A stretch of DNA of 64,000 bases from Brevundimonas bullata (GCF_003350205.1 NZ_QLLC01000014.1:33739-97738); one strand, 5' to 3'; shown: positions 41,810 through 52,655, counted from the first letter of the stretch. Notes: a model not told the origin generated them from the sequence alone. Numbers and translations are program-made.

Positions 41810-42268
41810 TCAGATGGCGCGTACCTTCAGGCGCGGACCGGCCACTGATTCGACCACCACGCTCTCGCCCGCCAGCGGGGCGGCGCCCTCGATCTCGGCC
41901 GGCCATTCGGCGCCCGAGACGAAGACCCGACCGCGACCATCGACGAAGGCCTCGACCACCCGCGCCCGCTCGCCGACCAGACGCAGGTCGCGGTCGTTGA
42001 TGTCGGGCTCGTCGGTCGGATTGACCCGTTTGATCAGGGTCCGCGACGCCAGGGTGGCGATAACGGTCAGGGCGGCGAAAATTCCCGCCTCGACCGGCAG
42101 GCCCAGGTTCGGCGCGATCGCCGCGATCAGGGCGACGACCCCCGCCGCGACCGCCGGCCACAGCAGCCACTCGGTCGAGGCCGCCGCCTCGATGGCCAGC
42201 AGGACCACGCCGACGGCCAGCCACAGCCAGAAAGGCTGGCTGGCGTAGAGGTTCTGGATGAAGTCCAT
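41810..42268 (-). CDS. NfeD-family membrane protein
   Basis: A 152-residue protein with two or three membrane helices (WLAVGVVLLAIEAAASTEWL; GVVALIAAIAPNLGLPV) and a C-terminal OB-fold soluble domain (GERARVVEAFVDGRGRVFV; GESVVVESVAGPRLKVRAI). This is the short NfeD type that accompanies stomatin-like SPFH proteins, and indeed the SPFH gene lies three bases upstream. The pair is thought to organise membrane microdomains; the precise role is unknown. Confidence 0.9.
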   Translation of the reverse strand: MDFIQNLYASQPFWLWLAVGVVLLAIEAAASTEWLLWPAVAAGVVALIAAIAPNLGLPVEAGIFAALTVIATLASRTLIKRVNPTDEPDINDRDLRLVGERARVVEAFVDGRGRVFVSGAEWPAEIEGAAPLAGESVVVESVAGPRLKVRAI

Positions 42269-42271
42269 GAC

Positions 42272-43309
42272 CTACTCCGTGGTCGGAACCGCGCCGCCAG
42301 GACGGCGCGGCGCGACAGTGCGGGCGGGCGGCGTAGAGGCGGGCGAAGGCGCGGCGGCCTGACGGGGCTCACGACGAACGTCCGTGCGCCCCTGCTGTTG
42401 CTCCTTGGCCAGGCCGACCAGTTCGCCCAGGCCTGCAATGGTGCCGACCAGACCGCTCATCTCGGCCGGAACGATGACCGTCTTGGCCGTCGGATTGCGC
42501 GCCAGTTCGGCGAAGGCCTCGACGTATTTCTGGGCCACGAAGTAGTTGATGGCGTTGACGTCGCCGCGCGCGATGGCTTCCGACACCATGGCGGTCGCCT
42601 TGGCCTCGGCCTCGGCTTCACGCTCACGCGCCTCGGCGTCGCGGAAGGCGGCTTCGCGGCGGCCTTCGGCCTGGAGGATGGCCGACTGCTTGGCGCCCTC
42701 GGCGCGGGCGATGGCGGCCTGCTTCTCGCCCTCGGCCTCGGTGATCACCGCCCGCTTCTCGCGCTCGGCCTTCATCTGACGCGCCATGGCGTTGGTGATG
42801 TCGGCGGGCGGGGTCAGGTCCTTGATCTCGATCCGGTTGACCTTGACGCCCCACGGCTCGGTCGCCGCGTCGATGACGGTCAGCAGGCGCGAGTTGATGC
42901 TGTCGCGCTGGAACAGGACCTCGTCCAGCTCCATCGAACCGACCACGGTGCGCAGGTTGGTCATGCACAGTTGGGTGATGGCGTAGGGCAGGTTTTCAAC
43001 GCGATAGGCGGCGGCCGAGGCCTCCATCACCTGGATGAAGACGATGGCGTCGACCTTCACCATGGCGTTGTCCTTGGTGATGACCTCCTGCTGGGGCACG
43101 TCCAGGACCTGCTCCATCATGTTCATGCGCCGACCGACCCGTTCGACGAAGGGGGTCAGGATGCTGATGCCGGGCTTCAGCGTCTTGGTGTATTTGCCAA
43201 AGCGTTCCACCGTGAATTCACGGCCTTGCGGCACGATCTTGATGACGCTGAACAGGAAGATGATCGCGAAGGCCGCGAACACCACAAAGAAGAAAATCGA
43301 GAAATCCAT
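42272..43309 (-). CDS. SPFH/Band 7 (stomatin/paraslipin-like) protein
   Basis: A 345-residue membrane scaffold protein. One N-terminal helix ([20 protein letters not shown]), then the SPFH domain with [19 protein letters not shown] and [22 protein letters not shown] text, a long Ala/Glu-rich coiled coil ([19 protein letters not shown] and onward), and a proline-rich tail. ATG 43309 follows a GGAGGGG ribosome site and directly begins the membrane helix; the longer upstream reading is rejected. It is in an operon with NUDIX upstream and NfeD downstream. Confidence 0.93.
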   Translation of the reverse strand: MDFSIFFFVVFAAFAIIFLFSVIKIVPQGREFTVERFGKYTKTLKPGISILTPFVERVGRRMNMMEQVLDVPQQEVITKDNAMVKVDAIVFIQVMEASAAAYRVENLPYAITQLCMTNLRTVVGSMELDEVLFQRDSINSRLLTVIDAATEPWGVKVNRIEIKDLTPPADITNAMARQMKAEREKRAVITEAEGEKQAAIARAEGAKQSAILQAEGRREAAFRDAEAREREAEAEAKATAMVSEAIARGDVNAINYFVAQKYVEAFAELARNPTAKTVIVPAEMSGLVGTIAGLGELVGLAKEQQQGRTDVRREPRQAAAPSPASTPPARTVAPRRPGGAVPTTE

Positions 43310-43334
43310 AAGCCCCTCCGGTTGAGAGCGGAGC

Positions 43335-43826
43335 TTAACGGTCGCCCCGCCCTCGCGCCACCGAATCCGGTTCACCGGCGATGACAAGGCCGTCAGCGCC
43401 CTGTCCCGCGCCTAGGGCGGTACTATGGGCCGCCGCCATCGCCCGCGCCTGACAGATGATCCTCCGCGTCTCGGACCAGTCGACCCGCCGCAGCGCCTCC
43501 TCGAACGGCAAGAAGACCGCCTCAGCGGCATCGTCGCCTGCTGTCGGCTCGCCGCCCGTCCACAGCGCGGCGTAGTCGATCAGGACGTAGTGCCTCCCTG
43601 CCTCCGGAAACAGGCCGTCCACCACGTCGATCAGACCGATCAGTTCGGCCTCCACGCCCGTCTCCTCGCGCAGTTCACGCCGGGCGGCGTCGGCCAGCCG
43701 CTCGCCAGGCTCGATCCGACCGCCCGGCAGGCTCCATTCGCCCTGACGCGGCGGCGTGCCGCGCCGGATCAGCAGGACTTCGTCGCCTTTCAGGCAGACC
43801 ACGCCCACAGCCGGGACCGGAATCAT
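43335..43826 (-). CDS. NUDIX hydrolase
   Basis: A 163-residue hydrolase with a complete NUDIX box, [18 protein letters not shown] then REETGV, that cleaves nucleoside diphosphate derivatives. N-terminal [22 protein letters not shown] fits ADP-ribose-pyrophosphatase/MutT-like enzymes; the substrate cannot be assigned. ATG 43826 is chosen for its GGAGA ribosome site; a longer start at 43877 is possible. It is followed after 25 bases by the SPFH gene. Confidence 0.9.
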   Translation of the reverse strand: MIPVPAVGVVCLKGDEVLLIRRGTPPRQGEWSLPGGRIEPGERLADAARRELREETGVEAELIGLIDVVDGLFPEAGRHYVLIDYAALWTGGEPTAGDDAAEAVFLPFEEALRRVDWSETRRIICQARAMAAAHSTALGAGQGADGLVIAGEPDSVARGRGDR

Positions 43827-43903
43827 GTTTTCTCCGCGAATTGAGCGCCTGGAGGCAGGGTTTTGCGCTTCCACCACGCCGCGCCTTTTGCCACAAGGCG
43901 GAT

Positions 43904-45307
<1,404 letters not shown>

Positions 45308-45401
45308 GCCTCACGACCGCATGTGACGCCGCCGACGGTTCAAATCGTCACGGAAGGGGCCTATGAGGCCCGCTTCCCGATGCTTCGGAGTCTATGTCGC
45401 C

Positions 45402-46175
45402 TTGCTGATCGTCCTGTCCCCGGCCAAACGGCTGGACTTCACGGCCCCTGCCCTCGACGTGCCCTCGACGCCGCGCCGCTGCGCCGACGAGACCGCCGAA
45501 CTGGCCAAGGTGACGCGCAAGCTGAGCCGCGCCGAGCTGCGCCGCCTGATGTCGATCTCCGACGCCCTGGCCGACCTCAACTACGAACGCTTCCAGGCCT
45601 TCGACAACGAGACGACCGAGGGCGCGCTGCAGGCCGTCTTCGCCTTCGCCGGCGACGTCTATGACGGGCTGGACGCCCGCTCGCTCGCCCCCGCCGATCT
45701 GGCCTGGGCCCAGGATCACCTGCGCATCCTCTCGGGCTTCTACGGCCTGCTGCGCCCGCTGGACGCCATCCAGCCCTACCGGCTGGAGATGGGCACGCGA
45801 CTGAAGACCAAGCGGGGCGCCACCCTCTACGACTTCTGGGGCGAGCGCATCTCGCTGCGCCTGAACGAGGACGCAGCCCCCCTGCCCGAGCGCACCCTGG
45901 TCAATCTGGCCAGCCAGGAATACTTCGGCGCCGTCGACGCCAAGGCGCTGAAGCTGCCGGTCATCACGCCCCACTTCAAGGAGCGCAAGGACGGCGAGGC
46001 CCGCATCATCTCCTTCTTCGCCAAGAAGGCGCGCGGCGCCATGGCCCGCTACGCCATCGAGAACCGCATCGAGAAAGCCGAGGATCTCAAGGCCTTCGAC
46101 CGCGACGGCTACCGCTTCGACAAGGCGCTTTCGACCGAGGCGGACTGGATATTCATCAGGGAAGGAAATTCCTGA
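45402..46175 (+). CDS. yaaA: YaaA-family peroxide stress protein (DUF328)
   Basis: A 257-residue cytoplasmic protein. YaaA in E. coli lowers free iron and limits hydrogen peroxide damage to DNA. Family text: LIVLSPAKRLDF at the start, FDNETTEGALQAVFAFAGDVYDG, ILSGFYGLLRPLDAIQPYRLEMG and VITPHFKERKDGEARIISF. The start is taken as TTG 45402 because the conserved N-terminus begins there; an in-frame ATG at 45363 would add 13 unrelated residues. It stands alone before bdhA. Confidence 0.9.
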   Translation: MLIVLSPAKRLDFTAPALDVPSTPRRCADETAELAKVTRKLSRAELRRLMSISDALADLNYERFQAFDNETTEGALQAVFAFAGDVYDGLDARSLAPADLAWAQDHLRILSGFYGLLRPLDAIQPYRLEMGTRLKTKRGATLYDFWGERISLRLNEDAAPLPERTLVNLASQEYFGAVDAKALKLPVITPHFKERKDGEARIISFFAKKARGAMARYAIENRIEKAEDLKAFDRDGYRFDKALSTEADWIFIREGNS

Positions 46176-46240
46176 TCGCCAGATTGAACGACTGCGGTTA
46201 GGCTGCGTTGCAGCATAGCTATTCCACAGGTTCTCACCGC

Positions 46241-47038
46241 ATGTTCGCCATGAACGATCTCAAGGGCCAGGTCGCCGTCGTCTCCGGCTCGACTTCCGGC
46301 ATAGGCTTGGCGCTGGCCCGCGCCGTCGCGCAATGCGGCGGCGACGTGGTGCTGAACGGCCTGGGCGATCCCGCCGTCATCGAACAGACCCGCGCCGATC
46401 TCGCGGCCGAGACCGGCGTGCGCGTCCTCTACCACCCCGCCGACATGACCCAGCCGGATCAGATCGCCGACATGGTCGCCACGGCCCACCGTGAGCTGGG
46501 CCGCCTCGACATCCTGGTCAATAACGCCGGCATCCAGCACGTCGAGGCCGTTGAGAACTTCCCCGCCGACGCGTGGGAGAAGATCATCTCGATCAACCTG
46601 TCCTCGACCTTCTACGCCACCAAGGCTGCGATCCCGATCATGAAGGCCCAGGGGCGCGGGCGCATCGTCAACATCGCCTCGGCCCACGGCCTGGTCGCCA
46701 GCCCGTTCAAGTCGGCCTATGTCGCCGCCAAGCACGGCGTGATCGGCTTCACCAAGACGGTGGCTCTGGAACTGGCCCAGCAGAACATCACCTGCAACGC
46801 CATCTGCCCCGGCTTCGTCGAGACCCCCATCGTCACCAAACAGATCGAGGATCAGGCTCGAACGCGCGGCATGACGCCCGACGACGTGATGAAGAACGTC
46901 ATCCTCGGCTCGCAGCCGACCAAACGCTTCGTCACGACCGACGAACTGGCGGGCCTCTTCCTCTATCTGGTGTCCGACCTCGGCGCCTCGGCCAACGGCT
47001 CGCACTTCTCGGTCGACGGCGGCTGGACCGCTCAGTAA
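46241..47038 (+). CDS. bdhA: D-3-hydroxybutyrate dehydrogenase
   Basis: SDR enzyme of 265 residues oxidising 3-hydroxybutyrate to acetoacetate during polyhydroxybutyrate use. The NAD motif is VVSGSTSGIGLALA, the NNAG motif DILVNNAGIQH, the catalytic YxxxK in AYVAAKHGVIGFTK, and the C-terminus SHFSVDGGWTAQ, all as in Bdh. ATG 46241 or 46250 both fit. A patatin-like gene follows after a palindromic repeat, a pairing that suggests polyester/lipid mobilisation (inference). Confidence 0.92.
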   Translation: MFAMNDLKGQVAVVSGSTSGIGLALARAVAQCGGDVVLNGLGDPAVIEQTRADLAAETGVRVLYHPADMTQPDQIADMVATAHRELGRLDILVNNAGIQHVEAVENFPADAWEKIISINLSSTFYATKAAIPIMKAQGRGRIVNIASAHGLVASPFKSAYVAAKHGVIGFTKTVALELAQQNITCNAICPGFVETPIVTKQIEDQARTRGMTPDDVMKNVILGSQPTKRFVTTDELAGLFLYLVSDLGASANGSHFSVDGGWTAQ

Positions 47039-47057
47039 GCCGCCAAAGCTTTTCATG

Positions 47058-47168
47058 CGTCATCCCGGAAACGGCGCCGCCGTTATCCGGGACCGCTCAG
47101 ACACGACTGTTCCGGCGATGGCGCTTTTGGCGATCCCGGCTCTTCGCTACGCTACAGCCGGGATGACG
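47058..47168. repeat. Palindromic intergenic repeat, copy 2
   Basis: A 111-base element with the same bounding CGTCATCCCGG / CCGGGATGACG as copy 1 at 24293-24405. The inner stem is AACGGC-gcc-GCCGTT, versus AGCGGC/GCCGCT in copy 1: the first-arm change is matched by a change in the second arm, keeping the pairing. The middle region differs. It ends nine bases before the patatin start codon, so it abuts that gene's ribosome site. Confidence 0.8.
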
Positions 47169-47177
47169 GAGTGAGGT

Positions 47178-48203
47178 ATGGCGACGAAACGCAAACCCAT
47201 CTGCCTCGCGCTTCAGGGCGGCGGCTCGCACGGGGCCTTTCAGTGGGGCGTGCTGGATCGGCTGCTTGAGTCGGACATCCTCGACATCCGCGCCGTCACC
47301 GCCGCTTCGGCGGGGGCGATGAACGCTGCGGCCCTGATCACCGGACTGGAACAGGGCGGCGCCGAGGGCGGCCGCGCCGCGCTGGACAAGCTGTGGCGCG
47401 AGGTCAATCAATCCGGCGGCCGCAACGTCTTCGGCGACAGCGCCATCTGGTCCAAGGCCCTGACGCCCGGCTGGCTCAAGGACAGCCCGATGTGGAAGGC
47501 GGGCGAGACCCTGGCCATGTCGATGAGCCCCTATTCCTTCAACCCCTTCAACCTCAACCCGCTGAAGCGGGTGCTAGAAGCCGCCGTCGACTTCGAGGCG
47601 GTGCGCGGCTCGGATATTCAACTCATCGTCTCGACCACGGCGGTCCGCGCCGGCCGGTCGCGCCTGTTCCGCTCGCCCGAGATCACGCCCGACGTCCTGC
47701 TGGCCTCGGCCTGTCTGCCCCACCTCTTCCACGCGGTCGAGATCGAGGGCGAGCCCTATTGGGACGGCGGCTATCTGGCCAATCCCGCGCTGTGGCCGCT
47801 GTTCTACGCCGACACGCCGGACGATGTCCTGCTGCTGCCGCTGAACCCCTTCGTTCGCGACGAGGCCCCGCGTGAGGCGGGCGAGATCATGGATCGGCTG
47901 AACGAGATCCTGTTCAACGCCCCCCTGGTCGCCGAACTGCGCGCCGTCGCCTTCGTTCAGGACCTGATCGCCGACGGCAAGCTTAGCCGCAACGAGGACC
48001 GCCATCGCGCCGTCCGTATGCACGCCATCGAGGTCGACGACTGGCTGGGCAGCCTGTCGCTCTCGACCAAGTTCGACACGGAATGGAGCTTCCTCAACGA
48101 CCTGAAATCGCGCGGGCGTCGGGCGGCGGAGCATTGGCTCGAAAACTGCGCGCCTCAGGTCGGACAGACCTCCAGCGTCGATCTGAAGGCCCGTTTTCTC
48201 TAG
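47178..48203 (+). CDS. Patatin-like phospholipase/esterase
   Basis: A 341-residue Ser-Asp dyad hydrolase. The oxyanion loop ALQGGGSHGAFQWGVLD, nucleophile TAASAGAMNAAAL and catalytic WDGGYLANPAL are all present. The residue two before the serine is Ala rather than the usual Gly of GxSxG, a small deviation that still leaves the Ser-Asp pair. It lacks a signal peptide, so is probably cytoplasmic. Next to bdhA, it may release acyl or hydroxyacyl groups from storage lipid or polyester. Confidence 0.9.
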   Translation: MATKRKPICLALQGGGSHGAFQWGVLDRLLESDILDIRAVTAASAGAMNAAALITGLEQGGAEGGRAALDKLWREVNQSGGRNVFGDSAIWSKALTPGWLKDSPMWKAGETLAMSMSPYSFNPFNLNPLKRVLEAAVDFEAVRGSDIQLIVSTTAVRAGRSRLFRSPEITPDVLLASACLPHLFHAVEIEGEPYWDGGYLANPALWPLFYADTPDDVLLLPLNPFVRDEAPREAGEIMDRLNEILFNAPLVAELRAVAFVQDLIADGKLSRNEDRHRAVRMHAIEVDDWLGSLSLSTKFDTEWSFLNDLKSRGRRAAEHWLENCAPQVGQTSSVDLKARFL

Positions 48204-48344
48204 GCCGCGCGCGCCGCAGACCGCACGCCGTCGCGACCTGGCTGTCGCAAGGCGACGCGCCAATCCCCTTTAAAACAAGGGATCGTCGTCCCGTCGCGGT
48301 CATTTGCTCGCCTGAGCCACCGAGTGGGCCAGACTACAGCCCTC

Positions 48345-48488
48345 AGACGGTCTTTGACATTCCCGCTCGCCGCCGCCCGCCTCAGGTCCCCGGCTCCCGC
48401 ACAGGCTCCAGCGCCGTCACTCAGAGCCAGAACTGCGACGCTCCGCTCATTGCACCAATTGCACTGTTTTTTTCTTAGAGCAGTGCAA
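48345..48488. repeat. Intergenic element A (paired with 56859-57004)
   Basis: The 291-base gap between the patatin and tsaC genes holds one recognisable object: a 144-base element whose two ends are nearly identical to an inverted copy at 56859-57004. The left block, read on the plus strand, has GTCTTTGACATTCCCG and then CGCCGCCGCCCGC. The right block has CATTGCACCAATTGCACTG plus a run of seven T. An inverted repeat TTGCACTG/CAGTGCAA (48459-48466, 48481-48488) flanks the T-run. The middle diverges. It may be an uncharacterised small RNA gene or a dispersed non-coding repeat; the transcription direction is undetermined. Confidence 0.55.
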
Positions 48489-48494
48489 CAGCGA

Positions 48495-49415
48495 TCAGCC
48501 GACGAACCCCGCCGCACGGCGCAGCCGGTCGTTGATCGCCTCGCCCAGCCCCTTGTGCGGGATCGGCGATACGGCGATGCCGACAGGCCTGGTCCGGTCC
48601 GCTTCGCGCAGCAACCGGAACAGATTGGCCGCCGCTTCACGCAGGTCGCCGTTCGGGCTCAGGCTCCAACGCGCCTCGCCGACGCCGGGACCGAAGCCCA
48701 GCAGGACTTCACCCTCGTTCGCCGTCTCGGCCTCGATCCGCACAGGGGCGTCGGGGGCGTAATGCAGGGCCAATCGTCCGGGCGAGCGATGCCCCTGTCC
48801 ACTCTCGGCCAGCGGGCCGACCACGGCCTCGATCTCCTCGCGCGTCACCGATCCGGGACGCAGCAGGGCGACCACGCCGTCCAGCACCGAAACGACCGTG
48901 CTCTCCACGCCCACCGCGCACGGCCCGCCATCCACGGCGGCGCCGACGAACTGGCCGGTCTCTTCCATGGCGTCGTCGAAGGTCGTGGGGCTGGGTCGTC
49001 CCGAACGATTGGCCGAGGGGGCGACTACGGCCCCGCCAAAGGCCGCGATCACCGCTCGTGCGCGCGGATGGCCCGGCACCCTCACGGCCACGCTGTCCAG
49101 ACCGGCGCGGGCCAGATCACAGACCCGCTCCCGATCCCGCACCGGGGCCACAATGGTCAGCGGGCCGGGCCAGAAGGCCTCAGCCAGCGCCCGCGCCCGC
49201 TCGTCGAAGACAGCGATGCTCTCGGCGTCCAGGCCGTTGGCGACGTGCGCAATCAAGGGGTTGAAGCGCGGTCTTCCCTTCGCCTCGAAAATGCGCGCCA
49301 CCGCCTGCGGATTCGAAGCGTCCGCCGCCAGCCCATAGACGGTCTCGGTCGGCAGCATGACCAGCCGCCCGGTCTTCAACGCCTCGGCGGCGATTTCAGG
49401 GGTGTCGCCGGTCAT
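48495..49415 (-). CDS. tsaC: L-threonylcarbamoyladenylate synthase (Sua5/TsaC)
   Basis: A 306-residue enzyme making threonylcarbamoyl-AMP for the t6A modification of tRNAs reading ANN codons. The YrdC core has LPTETVYGLAADASNP, KGRPRFNPLIAHV, VRVPGHPRARAVI and PSANRSGRPSPTTF. The extra C-terminal domain (after about 205) makes it the longer Sua5 type. Its start region overlaps the stop of the upstream cytochrome b561 gene (49412-49415). Confidence 0.93.
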   Translation of the reverse strand: MTGDTPEIAAEALKTGRLVMLPTETVYGLAADASNPQAVARIFEAKGRPRFNPLIAHVANGLDAESIAVFDERARALAEAFWPGPLTIVAPVRDRERVCDLARAGLDSVAVRVPGHPRARAVIAAFGGAVVAPSANRSGRPSPTTFDDAMEETGQFVGAAVDGGPCAVGVESTVVSVLDGVVALLRPGSVTREEIEAVVGPLAESGQGHRSPGRLALHYAPDAPVRIEAETANEGEVLLGFGPGVGEARWSLSPNGDLREAAANLFRLLREADRTRPVGIAVSPIPHKGLGEAINDRLRRAAGFVG

Positions 49416-49963
49416 GGCCGGCGCGGGATCATCGGGATCATGCGGTGCAGCACATTGTTCCGGTTGATGAACTGATGCTTCAGCGCCCCAGCGATGTGCA
49501 GGACGATCAGCACATAGAGCAGCTTCGCCACCATCTCATGCGTGTCCATAAACTGGCCCGCCGCCTCGCGCCCGCCGCCGACCGGCAGCAGCGGCCATTG
49601 GAACAGGCCGAACCAGCTGATCTCGCGACCGCCCGCCGACGACGCCAGCCAGCCAGTCAGCGGCATGGCCAGCAGCACGACGTAGAAGGCGATCTGCGTC
49701 GTCCGCGCCAGGATGCGCTCCCACCTCGGCATCTCGACCGGCAGGGCGATCAGGGGATTGGCCAGCCGCCAGCCGATTCGCCCCAGGGTCAGAAGCAGGA
49801 TGGTCAGCCCGACCGCCTTGTGAACCTGCACGAACTCGCGCGACAGCGGCCCCTCGGTTGCGTCGTGCGCCATGATCAGCGCCACCTGCGCGACGACGGC
49901 CACAGCGATAACCCAGTGCAGGATCAGGGAAACGGTCGAATAGCGGTTCCGAGGTTCGGCCAT
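49412..49963 (-). CDS. cybB: Cytochrome b561
   Basis: A 183-residue inner-membrane di-heme protein with four helices. It begins RNRYSTVSLILHWVIAVAVV with a heme-ligand His, then VHKAVGLTILLLTLGRIGWR, and WERILARTTQIAFYVVLLAMPLTGW, ending LLYVLIVLHIAGALKHQFI. Family members act as ubiquinone-linked superoxide oxidases. ATG 49963 follows a GGAAAG ribosome site; the longer frame to 50017 lacks support. Confidence 0.9.
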   Translation of the reverse strand: MAEPRNRYSTVSLILHWVIAVAVVAQVALIMAHDATEGPLSREFVQVHKAVGLTILLLTLGRIGWRLANPLIALPVEMPRWERILARTTQIAFYVVLLAMPLTGWLASSAGGREISWFGLFQWPLLPVGGGREAAGQFMDTHEMVAKLLYVLIVLHIAGALKHQFINRNNVLHRMIPMIPRRP

Positions 49964-50086
49964 GGGTCTTTCCTTCCGCGACGGCACAGGTCCATAGCTT
50001 GGCGGAACCTCGACCAAAGTCCAAGCGCCCTTGCATCACCCACGTCTGGGGCGTCAGAAGCATGTTGAAGATTCCTGGAGACCGCC

Positions 50087-51871
50087 ATGAGCTACCGCGC
50101 CCCCGTCCGTGACCTCGCCTTCGCCCTGGAAGCCGTCGCCGGCATTGATCAGGTCGTCGCCACGGGCGCCTTTCCCGACTATGACGCCGACGTCATGGGC
50201 GCGGTGCTGGAGGCCGCCGGTCAGTTCTCGGAACAGGTGCTGGCCCCGCTGAACCGCCCCGGCGACCTAGCAGGCGCCAAGTACGCCGACGGCGCCGTCA
50301 CCGCCGCCCCCGGCTTCGTGGACGCCTACAAGCAGTTCGCCGAAGGCGGCTGGACCAGCCTGACCGCCTCGGTCGAGGCCGGCGGCCAGGCCCTGCCCAA
50401 GGCGCTGGAACTGGCGGCCTATGAAACCGTCCACGCCGCCAACATGGCGTTTGGCCTCTGCCCCATGCTGTCGCTGGCCTCGATCGAGGCGCTGGAAGCC
50501 GTCGGCACCGAGCACCAGAAGACCACCTACCTGACCAAGCTGGTCAGCGGCGAATGGACCGGCGCCATGGTCCTGACTGAGCCGCACGCCGGTTCGGACC
50601 TGGGCGCCCTGACCACCACGGCCACGCCGAACGGCGACGGGACCTATGCCCTGAACGGCCAGAAGATCTTCATCACCTGGGGCGACCACGACGCCACGGA
50701 CAACATCATCCACCTGGTTCTGGCCCGCCTGCCCGACGCCCCCGCCGGCCCCAAGGGCATCAGCCTGTTCCTGACGCCCAAGTTCGCCGTCAACGCCGAC
50801 GGGTCGCTGGGCGAACGCAACGCCTTCCACCCGGTCGGGGTCGAGCACAAGCTGGGCATCCACGCCTCGCCCACCTGCGTCATGGCCTATGAAGGCGCCC
50901 GCGCCGAACTGGTCGGTCGTCCGAACGAGGGTCTGGCCCATATGTTCGTGATGATGAACGCCGCCCGCCTCGCCGTCGGCGTCGAGGGCGTCGGCATCGC
51001 CGAGCGCGCCTATCAGCACGCCCTCGCCTATGCCCTGGACCGCCGTCAGGGCCGCAGCGTCTGGACCGGCGAGAAGAACGCTCCGATCTTCGACCACCCG
51101 GACGTGCGCCGCACCCTCGGCGTCATGAAGGCCAAGATCGCCGCCGCCCGCGCCATCTGCCTGTCCACCGGCGTCGCCGCCGACCTGGCCAAGCACGCCG
51201 CCACCGAGGCCGAGCGCAAGGCCTGGAAGGGCCGCGAAGACCTGTTCACCCCCATCGCCAAGGCCTGGTCCACCGACATCGGCTGCGAAGTCGCCTCGCT
51301 GGGCGTCCAGGTCCACGGCGGCATGGGCTTCATCGAGGAGACCGGCGCGGCCCAATACTACCGCGACTCCCGCATCGCCCCGATCTACGAAGGCACCAAC
51401 GGCATCCAGGCCATGGACCTGGTCGGCCGAAAGCTGTCGATGGACGGCGGCGAGTCGGCCCACGCCCTGATCGCCGACATGAAGGCGACCCTGATCGACA
51501 TCGACCGCCTCTATGTCGGCAAGCCGGTCGAACGTTTCGCCACGGCCATCGAGGCCGTCGAGGACGCCACCCTTTGGCTGCTGGACGCCAAGGCCGACGC
51601 AGCGCGGGCCGCCGACGTCCTGGCCGGCGCCGACGCCTATCTGAAGCTGATGGGCGACGTGGTCGGCGGCTGGATGCTGGCCAAGGGCGCTCTGGCCGCC
51701 AAGGCCCGCCTGGACGCCGGGAACGGCGATCCCGTCTGGCTACAAGGCAAGCTGGACCTCTACGAGCTCTACGCCGCGAACGTCCTGGGCCACGTCTCCA
51801 GCCGCCTGGCCGCCGTGGGTCAGGGCGGTGAGCTTCTGCAAGGGCTGAGCGCCGAAGCTCTGGCGGGTTGA
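50087..51871 (+). CDS. Acyl-CoA dehydrogenase with C-terminal extension (DmdC-like family)
   Basis: A 594-residue FAD enzyme, longer than classical 380-residue acyl-CoA dehydrogenases because of a C-terminal helical extension. It starts SYRAPVRDLAFALEAV as in this branch. Substrate and flavin regions include MVLTEPHAGSDLGAL and HGGMGFIEETGAAQYYRD, and the catalytic Glu lies in PIYEGTNGIQAMDLVGRK. Relatives handle fatty acyl-CoA or methylthiopropanoyl-CoA; the exact substrate is not predictable. It is preceded by GGAGACC before the ATG and is probably monocistronic. Confidence 0.92.
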   Translation: MSYRAPVRDLAFALEAVAGIDQVVATGAFPDYDADVMGAVLEAAGQFSEQVLAPLNRPGDLAGAKYADGAVTAAPGFVDAYKQFAEGGWTSLTASVEAGGQALPKALELAAYETVHAANMAFGLCPMLSLASIEALEAVGTEHQKTTYLTKLVSGEWTGAMVLTEPHAGSDLGALTTTATPNGDGTYALNGQKIFITWGDHDATDNIIHLVLARLPDAPAGPKGISLFLTPKFAVNADGSLGERNAFHPVGVEHKLGIHASPTCVMAYEGARAELVGRPNEGLAHMFVMMNAARLAVGVEGVGIAERAYQHALAYALDRRQGRSVWTGEKNAPIFDHPDVRRTLGVMKAKIAAARAICLSTGVAADLAKHAATEAERKAWKGREDLFTPIAKAWSTDIGCEVASLGVQVHGGMGFIEETGAAQYYRDSRIAPIYEGTNGIQAMDLVGRKLSMDGGESAHALIADMKATLIDIDRLYVGKPVERFATAIEAVEDATLWLLDAKADAARAADVLAGADAYLKLMGDVVGGWMLAKGALAAKARLDAGNGDPVWLQGKLDLYELYAANVLGHVSSRLAAVGQGGELLQGLSAEALAG

Positions 51872-51914
51872 CGTTCGGCGGGGGCGTGCGACGCTTCGGC
51901 CTGAAGGAAGCTTC

Positions 51915-52655
51915 ATGCCCTTGATCGCCGCCCTTTTAATCAGCGTCGCCTTAGCCGGCGAAGACCCGAAGGTGGTGAACCCCATCTGGGTCTCCGCGCC
52001 CGCTGCGACGGCCGCCGACTATCCGCGTTTCGCCGCTATCATCCGGGCGGAGGGCCACGTCGTTGTGCAGTGTGAAGCCCTGTCCACCGGCGCCCTGTCG
52101 GCCTGCACCGCCATGTCGGAGAAGCCCGCCGACCTGGGCTTTGGCCGCGAAGCCGTGCGTGTGGTCCAACGCGGCGTCCTCGCCCCGCGAACCGGGGACG
52201 GAACTTCGGAACCGAGCCGAATCCAGGTCCAGCTTCCGTTCCGCATGCCGGCGAGGACGCCGTCCACGAAGCCTGTCCCCTGGACAGGCCCTGAGCCCAC
52301 TGCCGGTCAGCAAGCTTCCGCCCAGCGCTGGGCAGCACGGGCGGCCTCTCGGAGACCCATTCTCTCGCGTTTCGGGCTGGAGGATCTCCCGCCTGACCGC
52401 CGCGCTGTGGTGACGGAATGGATCGGCGAACTGTATCCGGATCGTCAGAAGACGCAGGCGATCTTCACCGTCGTCGCCGCACGTCTTCTGGCCGAGATCG
52501 GGCTCCCGGAAATGCCGCCTACCCGACCGCTTGACGAGGAAACCTGGAGCAGGCGGTTTGCGGCGGCCAGCGCGGACCAGTTCGACCGACACGCCGCCGA
52601 CGCCGAACTTCGCCGCCGATATTGCGCCCGATATGAGTGCGCGCCCGGGGTCTAG
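51915..52655 (+). CDS. Secreted protein with TonB-C-like domain
   Basis: A 246-residue protein with a short hydrophobic N-terminus (PLIAALLISVALAGE), probably a signal peptide. Residues about 35-110 (YPRFAAIIRAEGHVVVQCEA, SACTAMSEKPADLGFGREAV) have the pattern of TonB C-terminal domains, but there is no proline-rich spacer or clear anchor, so it is not a usual TonB. The second half (about 130-246) is basic and helical, with no recognised family. The gene is convergent with a trypsin-like protease gene, overlapping by four bases. Function unknown. Confidence 0.75.
   Translation: MPLIAALLISVALAGEDPKVVNPIWVSAPAATAADYPRFAAIIRAEGHVVVQCEALSTGALSACTAMSEKPADLGFGREAVRVVQRGVLAPRTGDGTSEPSRIQVQLPFRMPARTPSTKPVPWTGPEPTAGQQASAQRWAARAASRRPILSRFGLEDLPPDRRAVVTEWIGELYPDRQKTQAIFTVVAARLLAEIGLPEMPPTRPLDEETWSRRFAAASADQFDRHAADAELRRRYCARYECAPGV

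Noticed and set aside
48354..48388. TTGACA in element A as a -35 promoter box
   Set aside because: No -10-like sequence occurs at a usable distance (the following bases are GC-rich), so a promoter call is not supported.
48451..48473. The T-run of element A as an intrinsic terminator on the plus strand
   Set aside because: The bases before the T-run form only a four-base stem (TGCA/TGCA); the stronger inverted repeat encloses the T-run rather than preceding it.
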